From Pectobacterium peruviense (GTDB lineage Bacteria > Pseudomonadota > Gammaproteobacteria > Enterobacterales > Enterobacteriaceae), in contig NZ_LXFV01000001.1 of assembly GCF_002847345.1 (NCBI RefSeq), positions 496,001 through 560,000 of the forward strand: a stretch of DNA of 64,000 nt, given 5' to 3'. Position numbers and translations under genes: made by a program. This document shows positions 42,099-52,115 of this stretch, in pieces. The notes beneath the pieces are model-generated. The model worked only from the letters and a program-made list of their open reading frames with translations. It had not been told where the DNA came from and ran no database searches. The first letter of the stretch is position 1, and every line of letters starts with the position of its first letter.

Positions 42099-42917
42099 TT
42101 ATCCCCCACTCCGTAACCGCTCCGAACGACGGCGTAAAATCTCCATCACGATCAGTAGGATAAGTGCCGCACCGACCATCATTGTCGCGGCGGCGGCTAT
42201 CGTTGGGTCGAGGTTTTCACGAATGCCAGCAAACATCTGTAGCGGCAGCGTGCGCTGGCGCGGGCTGGCCAGAAACAGCGTGACAATGACCTCATCAAAC
42301 GACGTTGCGAAAGCAAAGAGCGCACCGGAAAAGACTCCCGGCGCAATCAGCGGAAACGTCACCTTGCGGAAAGCCAGCAGCGGCGAAGCACCCAAACTGG
42401 CAGCCGCACGCGTCAGGTTGTGATCGTAGTTCTTCAATACCGCCGTGACCGTAATCACCACGAACGGCACGCCCAGCATCCCATGCGCCAACACCAACCC
42501 CAGATAGCTGTTCAGCAGCGACAGTTTGGCGAAGAAGAAAAACATCCCTACCGCGACAATCACCACAGGTGCAATCATCGGCGAAATCAGTACCGCCATC
42601 ACCAGCGATTTGCCACGAAATTCACCACGTACCAGCCCGACTGACGCTAATACGCCGAGCACCGTCGCCAACAGCGTCGCCAGCGGTGCAATCAGCAGGC
42701 TGTTGCCCAGCGCGCCCAGCCACTCGCTAGAGTTGAAAAACTCGCGATACCAACGCAGGGAAAATCCCGTCAGCGGATAGCTCAGAAACGACCCCGCATT
42801 AAACGAAAGCGGAACAATCACCAGCACAGGGACGATTAAAAACAACAGCATCGCCGCACCGTAGAAATTAAAGAACGTGTTCCACAGTCGGATACCCACT
42901 TCACCCTGCTGTCTCAT
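42099..42917 (-). CDS. PotC-type ABC transporter permease
   Basis: A 272-residue permease of the spermidine/putrescine class, with six transmembrane helices and the EAA loop in LTRAAASLGASPLLAFRKVTFPL. It sits downstream of the PotB-type gene (37-bp gap) and of the PotD-type binding protein gene, with the ATPase gene at 50266 on the other strand. Substrate unknown; a polyamine or GABA-like amine fits the neighbourhood. Confidence 0.9.
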   Translation of the reverse strand: MRQQGEVGIRLWNTFFNFYGAAMLLFLIVPVLVIVPLSFNAGSFLSYPLTGFSLRWYREFFNSSEWLGALGNSLLIAPLATLLATVLGVLASVGLVRGEFRGKSLVMAVLISPMIAPVVIVAVGMFFFFAKLSLLNSYLGLVLAHGMLGVPFVVITVTAVLKNYDHNLTRAAASLGASPLLAFRKVTFPLIAPGVFSGALFAFATSFDEVIVTLFLASPRQRTLPLQMFAGIRENLDPTIAAAATMMVGAALILLIVMEILRRRSERLRSGG

Positions 42918-42954
42918 TTGTTATCTCCCCAGAATAAGGTTATGGATATCGTAC

Positions 42955-44223
42955 TTAGTGCGCCGCCGCTTCCGCATTGGTGCGCGTCACGCGGATGTAA
43001 ACCACGTACAGGAGCGTCACGATGATCAACAGTTGCGTACCCAGCGCGGCCGCCATTCCCCAGTTCATGGTGGTATTGGTGAAGAACGCGACAAAGTAGC
43101 TCAGCATTTGGTCGCTTGGCCCACCCAACAGCGCTGGCGTAATGTAGTAGCCAATCGCCATCATGAAGACTAGCAGCGCCCCCGCAGTCACACCCGCGTA
43201 AGTTTGCGGCACGTAAACCCGCCAAAACGCAATAAACGGATGCGCACCCAGCGAGATCGCCGCACGCACATAGTTCGGGGAAATGCCTTTCATTACCGCG
43301 TACAACGGCAGAATGAAAAACGGCAGCAGGATGTGGGTCATCGAGATATAGACACCGATGCGGTTGAACACCAGCACCAGCGGTTCATCAATAATCCCGG
43401 AGCCAATCAGCGAACGGTTGATCAACCCACCGGACTGCAACAGCACAATCCAGCTCGCCGTCCGTACAATCAGCGATGTCCAGAACGGCAGCAAAACCAG
43501 AATGAGTAGCAGATTAGCGCGGTTAGACGGCTGTTTTGCCAGCCAGTACGCCAGCGGATAGCCCAGCCCCACGCACAGCAGCGTCACGACACCCGCCATC
43601 AGCAACGTGCGCAGCAGCACGTCCACATACAGCGCCTGATCGGCAGGAAGCGGAACGATTTGCTGGGTAGTGGCATCAACTTTATGGTCAAACACCGCCA
43701 GCAGGTAATAGCTGGTGAAAGGCCGCGCAGCACGATCGAACGTTTGCCAGGTCGCCAGCTCTCCCCACATCGGCTGTTCACGTATCAGTTGGTCACGCAC
43801 ATCGCTGCTGCCCTCAGCGGGCAGCTTACGCAATGTGCGGGTAATCAGCGTGCGATATTCTGACCCTTCATACCCTAACCGTTTAGTGATCGAGCTTAAC
43901 TTGCCGCTGCTGCGTGCATCACGCAGATCGCCGACCAGCGCCCGAAAGACCGCCTCATCCGGCACACCGTTACCCGACCAGAGCCGCATAGCGGCAATGG
44001 TCTGTGGCATGTTGTCGCGCAATTCTGGATTGGAGACGCTTTTCCCCAAAATCGAGGTGATCGGGAAGAGAAAACTCACCACGATAAACAGAAACAGCGG
44101 TGCAATCAGCAGCAGAGAGCGTTTCTTATAGGCTTTCTGCGCGATCCACAGTTGCTGCTTCAAGGTTGAATTTTCTTCGTTTCCGCCAGGCGGTACAGCG
44201 GCGACGATATCACTCTGGGACAT
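42955..44223 (-). CDS. PotB-type ABC transporter permease with large periplasmic insert
   Basis: A 422-residue permease. TM1 (about residues 38-58) is followed by an unusually long periplasmic segment of roughly 150 residues (about 60-205), then five more helices with the EAA loop (RAAISLGAHPFIAFWRVYVP). Classic PotB is about 280 residues; this long-insert form occurs in opine/GABA/polyamine-type importers. The start at 44223 has GGAG about 9 nt upstream; in-frame ATGs up to 44244 are possible. Confidence 0.88.
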   Translation of the reverse strand: MSQSDIVAAVPPGGNEENSTLKQQLWIAQKAYKKRSLLLIAPLFLFIVVSFLFPITSILGKSVSNPELRDNMPQTIAAMRLWSGNGVPDEAVFRALVGDLRDARSSGKLSSITKRLGYEGSEYRTLITRTLRKLPAEGSSDVRDQLIREQPMWGELATWQTFDRAARPFTSYYLLAVFDHKVDATTQQIVPLPADQALYVDVLLRTLLMAGVVTLLCVGLGYPLAYWLAKQPSNRANLLLILVLLPFWTSLIVRTASWIVLLQSGGLINRSLIGSGIIDEPLVLVFNRIGVYISMTHILLPFFILPLYAVMKGISPNYVRAAISLGAHPFIAFWRVYVPQTYAGVTAGALLVFMMAIGYYITPALLGGPSDQMLSYFVAFFTNTTMNWGMAAALGTQLLIIVTLLYVVYIRVTRTNAEAAAH

Positions 44224-44265
44224 AGGCTCTTTCTCCATCATCACGTACGGTAAATCACTGCAACT

Positions 44266-45345
44266 TTATTGGGCAGCCCAGGCGTTGAAGCGTTGTTCCA
44301 GCTCTTCACCGTGATCGATCCAAAACTCAGTGTCTACTTGCAAGGCCTGTGCCAGATTATCTGGAGCCGTTGGCAGATTGGCGGCAACAGCCGGAGCCAG
44401 CAGGCTGGTGGTCTTGACGTGTGTCGGGCCATAAGGGATGTTCTCGGCGAACACCTTCTGGTTTTCCGGCTGGTTGGCAAACGCAATAAACTGCTCCGCC
44501 AGTGCCTTATGCTTGGAACCTTTAACAATCGCCCAACTATCCAGATCGTAAATGCTGTCGGCCCAGACAATCTTGAAGTCATGCCCTTCTTTCTGTGCGG
44601 CTGAGACGCGACCGTTGTAGGCAGACGTCATCACCACATCGCCCGACACCAGCCATTGCAGCGGTTGCGCACCAGATTCCCACCATTGGATATTCGATTT
44701 GATCTGATTCAGTTTCTTAAAGGCACGCTCGACACCCTCTGGCGTCGCCAGCACCGTGTAGAGATCTTCACGCTTCACGCCATCGGCCAGCAGCGCGATT
44801 TCCAGCGTAAATTTGGCGCTTTTACGCAACGCACGCTTGCCGGGATAATCTTTCACATTCCAGAAATCGGCCCAGCTTTTCGGTGCCTGTTTCAGTTTCT
44901 CTGCGTTGTAGGTCAAGACGGTTGACCACAGGAAGATCCCCGCGCCGCACTCGGTGACTGCGCCTTTGACAAACTGGGATTGATCGCCCAGTTTTGACCA
45001 ATCCAGCGGCTCGAACAGCCCTTCGCTACAGCCGCGCACCAGCTCTGGGCCTTCGACTTCCACGACGTCCCAGCCCACTTGTCCGGTTTCTACCATCGCC
45101 CGGATACGCGCCATTTCGCCGTTATACTCACCGGCTTCTACCGTACCTTTGCCCGCAGCGGCGAACGGTTTGTAAAACGCCTTATCCTGCGCATCTTTGT
45201 TCAAACCACCAAATGAGATCACCGTGACAGATTCCGCCTGCGCCTGACAGGCCATCGTCACCAGAAAAGCCGTCGCCGCGATTTTTTTCAGCGCCTGACG
45301 CGTGAACAGTCCCTTTGCTTTGGAGGAAGTATTGAGTTTGGACAT
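44266..45345 (-). CDS. PotD-type periplasmic substrate-binding protein
   Basis: A 359-residue extracellular solute-binding protein (family 1, PotD/PotF group). The signal peptide ends near CQAQAES (about residue 38). Family features include VISFGGLNKDAQDKAF at the mature start and ESGAQPLQWLVSGDVVM later. First gene of the transporter operon. Its substrate is probably an amine or small amino acid, given adjacent gabD/gabT. Confidence 0.9.
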   Translation of the reverse strand: MSKLNTSSKAKGLFTRQALKKIAATAFLVTMACQAQAESVTVISFGGLNKDAQDKAFYKPFAAAGKGTVEAGEYNGEMARIRAMVETGQVGWDVVEVEGPELVRGCSEGLFEPLDWSKLGDQSQFVKGAVTECGAGIFLWSTVLTYNAEKLKQAPKSWADFWNVKDYPGKRALRKSAKFTLEIALLADGVKREDLYTVLATPEGVERAFKKLNQIKSNIQWWESGAQPLQWLVSGDVVMTSAYNGRVSAAQKEGHDFKIVWADSIYDLDSWAIVKGSKHKALAEQFIAFANQPENQKVFAENIPYGPTHVKTTSLLAPAVAANLPTAPDNLAQALQVDTEFWIDHGEELEQRFNAWAAQ

Positions 45346-45710
45346 TGCTTTGCTCCTGGAGTGGTAGTCAACGTAAAGGTCAAATGCGAATCACAATTTT
45401 GCACACGCTATTTCGTGCATTACACTCTTGATGCATCATGTGTCAAAATAATCATGCAAAAGAATATGAGCATAAACTGTGCCAATTCAAAAATTTTATT
45501 GATGTTTTACTGCTGTGGCGGCGGGAACGGCGATGAGGAACATCAGGGGGACGCAGTGTTGCTTTATGCCTGACTGTATTTCGCCATTTTTGCCATATTG
45601 TGGTGCAATCCATCTTGCCTTGCACCACCCAGACGCATTGCGCGTCTGTTGCACGCATGCCGACATTCACTGCCGACACGCGCTGCTTACCGACTATCGG
45701 GATGAAAACC
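45346..45710. other. Intergenic region upstream of the binding-protein gene
   Basis: 365 bp between gabD (ending at 45711) and the PotD-type gene, all on the minus strand. It should hold the transporter promoter. A 70-codon plus-strand ORF there looks like chance. No repeat or RNA gene recognised. Confidence 0.45.
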
Positions 45711-47183
45711 TTATCGGGAAAGATCGACGCAAAGGTATTTCATTTCCAGATAGTCTTCGATACCGAAACGTGAGCCTTCACGGCCCAATCCAGACTGCTT
45801 CACCCCGCCAAACGGCGCGACTTCATTCGAGATCAATCCGGTATTGATGCCAACCATGCCGTAGTCCAGCGCTTCCGGCACCGTCCACTGGCGTACCGCG
45901 TCGCGCGTGTAGACATAGGCTGCCAGACCGAACTCGGTATCGTTCGCCATCGCAATCACCTCGGCTTCATCGCTAAAGCGGAACAGCGGTGCAACTGGCC
46001 CGAACGTCTCTTCACGCGCAAAACGCATCTCGCGGGTCACATCGCCGACAATCGTTGGTGTGAAGAACGTGCCACCTCGTTCGTGGCGTTGACCGCCCAG
46101 CAATAGCGTTGCCCCGTGCGATAATGCATCGGCAATGTGCTGCTCGACTTTGCTGACCGCATCGTTATCAATCAGCGGCCCCTGCGTCACGCCGGGCTGC
46201 GTACCGTCGCCCACGTTTAACTTACGCACTTCCTCGATCAACCGTTCTACCAGCGTCGGGTAAATCCCGTTCTGCACATAGATCCGGTTAGCACAGACGC
46301 AGGTCTGCCCGCTGTTACGGAATTTGGAGGCTAAAATGCCTTTCACTGCCTGATCCACGTCGGCATCATCAAACACGATAAACGGCGCGTTGCCCCCCAG
46401 CTCCAGCGACAGTTTTTTCACCGTTGGCGCACTCTGCGCCATCAGGATGCGCCCGACTTCCGTGGAACCGGTGAAGCTCAGCTTGCGCACCACAGGGCTA
46501 TCACACAGCACCTTACCGACAGATTGTGCATCGCCGACAATCACCTGCAACACGCCGCGCGGAATACCCGCCTGCTGCACCAATTCTGCCAGCGCCAACG
46601 CGGTAAACGGCGTCTGCTCCGCAGGTTTAACGATCATCGTGCAGCCCGCCGCCAACGCGGGACCGACCTTACGGGTGATCATCGCCGCGGGGAAATTCCA
46701 CGGCGTAATCGCTGCGCACACGCCGATGGGCTGCTTAATCACCATCAGGCGCTGCTGCCCCTGCGGCGATTGCAGCACGCTGCCTTCAATACGTTTAGCT
46801 TCTTCCGCAAACCAGTCGATAAAACTGGTGGCATAGGCGATTTCGCCCCGCGCTTCCGCCAGCGGCTTTCCCTGTTCCGCCGTCAGCAGCACAGCCAGAT
46901 CGTCCTGATTGTCCATAATCAGGCGTGCCCACGCCTGCAATAGCGCGGCTCGTTCTTTTCCCGTCTTCTTGCGCCACTCAACCAGCGCCTGTTCTGCGGC
47001 GGCAATGGCCTGCTCGGTTTGTGACACCGTCACCAGAGGCACTGTGCCCAGTACCTCGCCCGTCGCTGGATTGGTGACATTCAGGCGTTCACCGTTTTGG
47101 CTATCCAGCCACTCGCCGTCAATCAGGCAGTGTTGACGGAATAACGCTTGTTGTTTCAGTGAAATAGACTGTTTTAGTTGCAT
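45711..47183 (-). CDS. gabD: NAD(P)-dependent succinate-semialdehyde dehydrogenase
   Basis: A 490-residue aldehyde dehydrogenase. Catalytic Glu is in LELGGNAPFIVFDDAD, and nucleophile Cys in NSGQTCVCANRI, where GQTCVCANR is the GabD hallmark. Converts succinate semialdehyde to succinate, the second step of GABA breakdown. It lies 10 bp downstream of gabT on the same strand, giving a two-gene catabolic operon under the divergent GabR-like regulator. Confidence 0.93.
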   Translation of the reverse strand: MQLKQSISLKQQALFRQHCLIDGEWLDSQNGERLNVTNPATGEVLGTVPLVTVSQTEQAIAAAEQALVEWRKKTGKERAALLQAWARLIMDNQDDLAVLLTAEQGKPLAEARGEIAYATSFIDWFAEEAKRIEGSVLQSPQGQQRLMVIKQPIGVCAAITPWNFPAAMITRKVGPALAAGCTMIVKPAEQTPFTALALAELVQQAGIPRGVLQVIVGDAQSVGKVLCDSPVVRKLSFTGSTEVGRILMAQSAPTVKKLSLELGGNAPFIVFDDADVDQAVKGILASKFRNSGQTCVCANRIYVQNGIYPTLVERLIEEVRKLNVGDGTQPGVTQGPLIDNDAVSKVEQHIADALSHGATLLLGGQRHERGGTFFTPTIVGDVTREMRFAREETFGPVAPLFRFSDEAEVIAMANDTEFGLAAYVYTRDAVRQWTVPEALDYGMVGINTGLISNEVAPFGGVKQSGLGREGSRFGIEDYLEMKYLCVDLSR

Positions 47184-47193
47184 AGCTTCTCTT

Positions 47194-48459
47194 CTATCGT
47201 GTTAATACGCGCGTCAGGATATTCATCGCCTTGCTGAACTGCTCATCGGGAACCGTCAGCGGATACAGGAAACGAATCACGTTGCCATGCACACCGCAGG
47301 TCAGCAACAGCAAGCCTGCTTCTAACGCGCTTTTCTGAAATTGGCGGGTAATCTCTGCCGAGGGTTTACCCGTGTTCGGATCGCTAAATTCAGCCGCAAC
47401 CATCGACCCTTGTGCACGAATTGCCACCAGTGCTGGACACTGCGCTTTCACATTCTCCAGCGTTTCTACCAGTGCCGCCCCCAGCCGCTGCGCCCGTTGG
47501 CACAATTTTTCTTCTTCAATCACATCCAATACCGCCAGCGCCGACGCGACCGACAGCGGGTTACCCGCATACGTACCGCCCAGTCCACCCGGCGATGGCG
47601 CATCCATCACCTCAGCACGGCCGACCACGCCAGAGATCGGGAAACCGCCGCCCAGACTTTTCGCCATGGTGATCAGATCCGCTTTCTCCGCATAATACTC
47701 CATCGCAAACAACTTACCGGTACGCGCAAAGCCCGTCTGTACTTCATCGGCAATCAGCAGGATGCCATGCTCATCGCACAGCTTACGCAGCCCGTTGATA
47801 AAGGCAGGTGGTGCGACATGAAAACCGCCTTCGCCCTGTACCGGTTCCAGAATAATCGCAGCAACCTGATCGGCAGCGATGTCGGTATGCATCAGACGTT
47901 CGACGCTTTCCAGTGCCTGTTCAACGGTGATGCCCGTCTTCTCATTCGGATACAGCGCGTGAAAAATGGAACCGGGGAACGGGCCAAATCCCGTGGAGTA
48001 CGGTGCCACTTTGCCCGTCAGCGTCATGGTCAGCAGCGTGCGACCGTGGAACGCCGCGTTGAAAGCGATTACGCCAGGACGCTTGGTGTAAGCACGGGCG
48101 ATTTTCACCGCGTTTTCCACCGCTTCTGCTCCAGTGGTAAAGAACGTGGTTTTTGCCGCACCTTGAATCGGTGCCAACACGTTAATACGCTCGGCCAATG
48201 TGACATAGCTACCGTAAGGCACAATCTGATAGGCCGTATGGGTAAAGCGATCCAGCTGTTCACGCACCGCAGCGACAATTTTCGGGTGACGATGCCCGGT
48301 GTTCAGCACCGCAATCCCGGCAGCGAAATCGATAAACTCGCGCCCTTCCACATCCCACAAGGTGCTGTTTTCGGCACGCTCAGCATAGAAATCACACATG
48401 ACACCTACACCACGCGGTGTGGCGGCCAGACGGCGTTGATTCAGTTCGCTATTCTTCAT
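47194..48459 (-). CDS. gabT: 4-aminobutyrate aminotransferase
   Basis: A 421-residue class III aminotransferase: FTTGAEAVENAVKIAR, LIADEVQTGFARTGK, and PLP lysine in TMAKSLGGGFP, all typical of GabT. Transfers the amino group of GABA to 2-oxoglutarate, yielding succinate semialdehyde for GabD. The first gene of the gabTD pair; divergent from the MocR regulator with a 107-bp control region. Confidence 0.93.
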   Translation of the reverse strand: MKNSELNQRRLAATPRGVGVMCDFYAERAENSTLWDVEGREFIDFAAGIAVLNTGHRHPKIVAAVREQLDRFTHTAYQIVPYGSYVTLAERINVLAPIQGAAKTTFFTTGAEAVENAVKIARAYTKRPGVIAFNAAFHGRTLLTMTLTGKVAPYSTGFGPFPGSIFHALYPNEKTGITVEQALESVERLMHTDIAADQVAAIILEPVQGEGGFHVAPPAFINGLRKLCDEHGILLIADEVQTGFARTGKLFAMEYYAEKADLITMAKSLGGGFPISGVVGRAEVMDAPSPGGLGGTYAGNPLSVASALAVLDVIEEEKLCQRAQRLGAALVETLENVKAQCPALVAIRAQGSMVAAEFSDPNTGKPSAEITRQFQKSALEAGLLLLTCGVHGNVIRFLYPLTVPDEQFSKAMNILTRVLTR

Positions 48460-48566
48460 TGTCTGCTCCGGTATCCCAAATACATCTGTTATTAGTTGAA
48501 GATGTCATTTAGACGCGAGATGGTTCTATAATCCAGTGCCAGTTTTGAATATTTGAAGGATCCACT

Positions 48567-50060
48567 TTGCGCTCACTCCTGACCGACTTATTGCTTCAGC
48601 GTTTAGCCAACCAGCAGGATGGCGCACTGAACAAGCGTTTATACGACAGCATTCGGCTCGCGATTCTTGACGGCGCGATTGCCGCAGGCGTTCGTCTACC
48701 GTCGTCACGCGATTTGGCGCAGCAGCTCGCGTTGTCACGCAATACCGTGCTAACGGCTTACGAACAGCTATTGGCTGAAGGCTATATCGAGGCGCGCAAA
48801 GGAAGCGGGACCTTCGTCACGGAACAGTTGCCCGACGGCAACATGCAGCCCGTGAATAGCGACAATGCGGGGGAAATGCGGGAGCCTAAACATGAGCTTT
48901 CGCGTCGCGGTATGCATCTGCTGGGTTATGCCGGTGCCTCCGTCCGCCAATGGGGAGCATTTATGCCCGGCATCCCCGATATCGCCAGTTTCCCGCATGA
49001 TTTATGGCGGCGTATTCAGACGCGGTTGACGCGGCGCGTTCGTCCTGAACAACTGTCTTATTCGCCTATTGGCGGCTGCCCCGAACTCCAGTTGGCGCTG
49101 GTGGACTACCTGCGCGTCGCTCGTTCCGTCGAGTGTACACCGGAGCAGATTCTGATTACTGAAGGCACCCATCAGGCGATGGATCTGCTCGCCAAAATGC
49201 TGTGCAATCCCGGTGATTTGGCATGGATTGAAGATCCCTGCTATTGGGGGATTCGCAATGTTCTGACGATTAACGGCCTGCGCATTGCTCCAGTCGATGT
49301 GGATGAACAAGGGCTAGTGCCGCCGGATACCCTGTTGCCCGACGCCGCACCGCGTTTGATTTGCGTGACACCGTCACATCAGTATCCGCTGGGTGCAGTG
49401 ATGAGCCTGGCACGTCGTCAACGACTGCTGGCACTGGCACAGGAGCACGGCTGCTGGGTGGTGGAAGATGATTACGATAGCGAGTTTCGCTTTTCTGGCA
49501 GCCCAATCCCCGCACTGCAAGGGCTACAGGCGCAATCACCGGTGATCTACATCGGTACATTCAGCAAAACGCTCTACCCCGGCCTGCGCGTCAGTTACAT
49601 GGTGCTGCCGCCGCTGCTGGCGCAGTCTTTGAAGACGGCACATTCCGAGCTTTATCGGGGAGGACATTGGCTAACGCAGGCAACGCTCGCGCAGTTTATC
49701 CGTGAGGGCCACTACGCCGCGCACATCCGCCGCATGCGCCTGTTGTATGCCAAACGCCGTGCGTTATTGACATCGCTGATCGAACAGCATCTGGGGGCGG
49801 ATTACGTCGGAGATAACAGTAATGCCGGTCTGCACATGCTGCTTAGCCTGCCGCCCCACGTTGATGATGTTGTGCTGAGCGCCGCCATCCTACGCCGTGG
49901 CGTGATGGTCAAACCGCTTTCCAGCTACTACCTGCAACCGACGCAGCAGCGCGGTTTATTGCTGGGCTATGCCAGCATCGAAGAACCTCAAATGGAGCAG
50001 GCTTTCGCTGTGATTGTGACGTGTATTCAGGCGCTGAATACGCATGATTTGAACGCCTGA
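48567..50060 (+). CDS. GabR-like MocR/PdxR-family transcriptional regulator
   Basis: A 497-residue fusion of an N-terminal GntR winged helix (about residues 15-85, PSSRDLAQQLALSRNTVLTAYE) with a C-terminal aminotransferase-like PLP domain (about 120-490; PLP lysine in GTFSKTLYPG). This is the MocR/GabR design, in which PLP plus GABA activates gabTD. Divergent from gabT, so gabTD is the likely target. The start codon is TTG at 48567, with AAGGA upstream; the protein begins RSLLTDLLLQRL. Confidence 0.9.
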   Translation: MRSLLTDLLLQRLANQQDGALNKRLYDSIRLAILDGAIAAGVRLPSSRDLAQQLALSRNTVLTAYEQLLAEGYIEARKGSGTFVTEQLPDGNMQPVNSDNAGEMREPKHELSRRGMHLLGYAGASVRQWGAFMPGIPDIASFPHDLWRRIQTRLTRRVRPEQLSYSPIGGCPELQLALVDYLRVARSVECTPEQILITEGTHQAMDLLAKMLCNPGDLAWIEDPCYWGIRNVLTINGLRIAPVDVDEQGLVPPDTLLPDAAPRLICVTPSHQYPLGAVMSLARRQRLLALAQEHGCWVVEDDYDSEFRFSGSPIPALQGLQAQSPVIYIGTFSKTLYPGLRVSYMVLPPLLAQSLKTAHSELYRGGHWLTQATLAQFIREGHYAAHIRRMRLLYAKRRALLTSLIEQHLGADYVGDNSNAGLHMLLSLPPHVDDVVLSAAILRRGVMVKPLSSYYLQPTQQRGLLLGYASIEEPQMEQAFAVIVTCIQALNTHDLNA

Positions 50061-50265
50061 CGGGGTGCATTTTTATAGGGCACAGCGATACAGCATGCTC
50101 GCACCATTAGAGTGCCACCTATCCATGACGCGCCCCATTACAGGGCATTCATCGTAGCAAGCGACGGCATTTTTGCCTGTCGTAGTATGACAATCCTCAG
50201 CTCTCTCGTATCCGGCATGGTTTATGCATCCTTATGAATAACAGTGACTGCCGGAGAGTGAAAAA

Positions 50266-51360
50266 ATGAGAAATTATGTCAGCTTCAAGAACGTTCAGAA
50301 GACCTACGACGGCGACCGCCTGATCGTCAAAAACCTGAATCTGGATATTCGTGAAGGTGAATTTCTGACCCTGCTTGGGCCGTCCGGCTCGGGAAAAACC
50401 ACCAGTTTGATGATGCTCGCCGGGTTTGAAACCCCAACGCAGGGAGAAATCCTGCTGCGCGATGCACCGTTGCATCATCTCCCGCCGCATCAGCGCGACA
50501 TCGGCATGGTGTTTCAGAACTACGCACTGTTTCCACACATGACTGTGGCGGAGAATCTGGCGTTTCCGCTGTCCATCCGCCGTCTAAACCGCGTCGATAT
50601 CAAAGAGAAAGTCGATCGCGTGCTGGATCGCGTAAAGCTGACTAGCCTAGCCGATCGCTACCCCGCACAGATGTCCGGCGGCCAGCAGCAGCGTGTGGCG
50701 CTGGCTCGCGCGCTGGTCTTCGAACCGAAACTGGTGCTGATGGATGAACCACTGGGTGCGCTGGATAAGCAACTACGCGAGCATATGCAGTTAGAAATCA
50801 AAGAGCTGCATCAATCGCTGGAATTAACCGTGGTGTACGTCACCCATGACCAGAGCGAAGCGATGACGATGTCCAACCGCGTCGCCGTGTTTAACGACGG
50901 CGTGATTCAGCAGATGGACAGCCCTAGCGATATCTACGAAAAACCGGAGAATGCGTTTGTGGCGCAGTTTATCGGCGAAAACAATACGCTGCTCGCCACG
51001 CGCGCCGAGGCCGAAGGCGCGTTCTACCGGGCAACGCTAGACGACGGCACATCGCTGCGTGCGCTGAAAGTCCGCCCCAGCTCGCCGGGTCGTAAAATCA
51101 CACTCTGCATTCGGCCGGAACGTATTCACGTCAACGCGGCTCATACCGACGACACAATGCAGCATGTCAAAGCCCGCATTCAGCAGTTCATCTATCTGGG
51201 CGATCACGTCAGGATGATGACGGAAGTCGCAGGCCAGCCGCAGTTTATGGTGAAACTCCCTGCTAACGAGATTCAGCCGCACTGGAAAGCGGGCACCGAA
51301 GTCAACCTGTCGTGGCAGCCAGAGCACCTGCGCGCGCTGGATAGCATCATCACGCATTAA
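50266..51360 (+). CDS. PotA-type ABC transporter ATPase
   Basis: A 364-residue ATPase: Walker A GPSGSGKTT, Q-loop VFQNYALFPHM, signature MSGGQQQRVALARAL, Walker B LVLMDEPLGALD, His in YVTHDQSEA, and a C-terminal TOBE domain (about 280-360). It is of the CUT1/PotA group and no permease adjoins it, so it most likely powers the PotB/PotC/PotD-type transporter at 42099-45345. GGAGAG precedes the ATG. Confidence 0.9.
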   Translation: MRNYVSFKNVQKTYDGDRLIVKNLNLDIREGEFLTLLGPSGSGKTTSLMMLAGFETPTQGEILLRDAPLHHLPPHQRDIGMVFQNYALFPHMTVAENLAFPLSIRRLNRVDIKEKVDRVLDRVKLTSLADRYPAQMSGGQQQRVALARALVFEPKLVLMDEPLGALDKQLREHMQLEIKELHQSLELTVVYVTHDQSEAMTMSNRVAVFNDGVIQQMDSPSDIYEKPENAFVAQFIGENNTLLATRAEAEGAFYRATLDDGTSLRALKVRPSSPGRKITLCIRPERIHVNAAHTDDTMQHVKARIQQFIYLGDHVRMMTEVAGQPQFMVKLPANEIQPHWKAGTEVNLSWQPEHLRALDSIITH

Positions 51361-51497
51361 TGGTGACGCATTAACCTCTTTCGTATTAGCCACTTTCCAG
51401 ACCCATTCACCGGGCGCAATGTGCGCCCGTCTCACTGATTTCCAGCCCACACTATTGTATATCTCGCTAACAGACACACGGCTGAACTCACGACCTC

Positions 51498-52115
51498 ATG
51501 GATATACTGTGCTTTATCATCGCGTTAACCCCGATCACATTATCTCCTGGAGCCAGTTTTACGCTGGCAATGAATAACGCAACCAGTGGGGGAATACACG
51601 CCGTATCGCGCATTATTATCGGTACTGCGCTGGGTATTTATACACATAGCTTACTGGCAAGTATTGGTCTCGCAGGGCTGCTATCCTTTTACCCTACGAT
51701 CATGCATACCATTACCGCGATTGGTACGGGTTATTTGCTCTACTTAGCGTTTCGTTTGATAGAGAGTGGGTTGCGGGAGAAAAGTACAACCTCATGCAAC
51801 AGCAGCAGAGTGGGTATCAAAGAGGCCTATTTGGCAAATGTTCTGAATATTAAAGCGATCCTACTTTATGTCACTATTGTTCCGCTGTTTGTGAATACCA
51901 AAGGCACCTCACCCGTGTCGCTTGCGTCCTACCTAACACTCGCTACCCTACACATTGTAATGATGTCGGCCTGGCTGCTATTTTCAGCACAGTTACTTAT
52001 CCGCTCATCAGGCAGAATCAACCCCATTGCGTTGAAAAAAAGCATTAATATTGGTGGAGGGATCGTGCTGGTTGTTCTGACACTCTCTCCCTATATCTCA
52101 ACTTATTTTTACTAG
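51498..52115 (+). CDS. LysE/RhtB-family exporter
   Basis: A 205-residue membrane protein with about six hydrophobic helices and the family N-terminal motif around LTPGASFTLAMNNATSGG (here LSPGASFTL). LysE/RhtB proteins export amino acids such as lysine, threonine or homoserine. Typical length. Single gene; composition is slightly more AT-rich than the preceding block. Confidence 0.88.
   Translation: MDILCFIIALTPITLSPGASFTLAMNNATSGGIHAVSRIIIGTALGIYTHSLLASIGLAGLLSFYPTIMHTITAIGTGYLLYLAFRLIESGLREKSTTSCNSSRVGIKEAYLANVLNIKAILLYVTIVPLFVNTKGTSPVSLASYLTLATLHIVMMSAWLLFSAQLLIRSSGRINPIALKKSINIGGGIVLVVLTLSPYISTYFY

Noticed and set aside
45361-45573. 70-codon plus-strand ORF upstream of the PotD-type gene
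   Set aside because: No ribosome site, Cys-rich random composition, and it lies in the promoter region of the opposite-strand operon.
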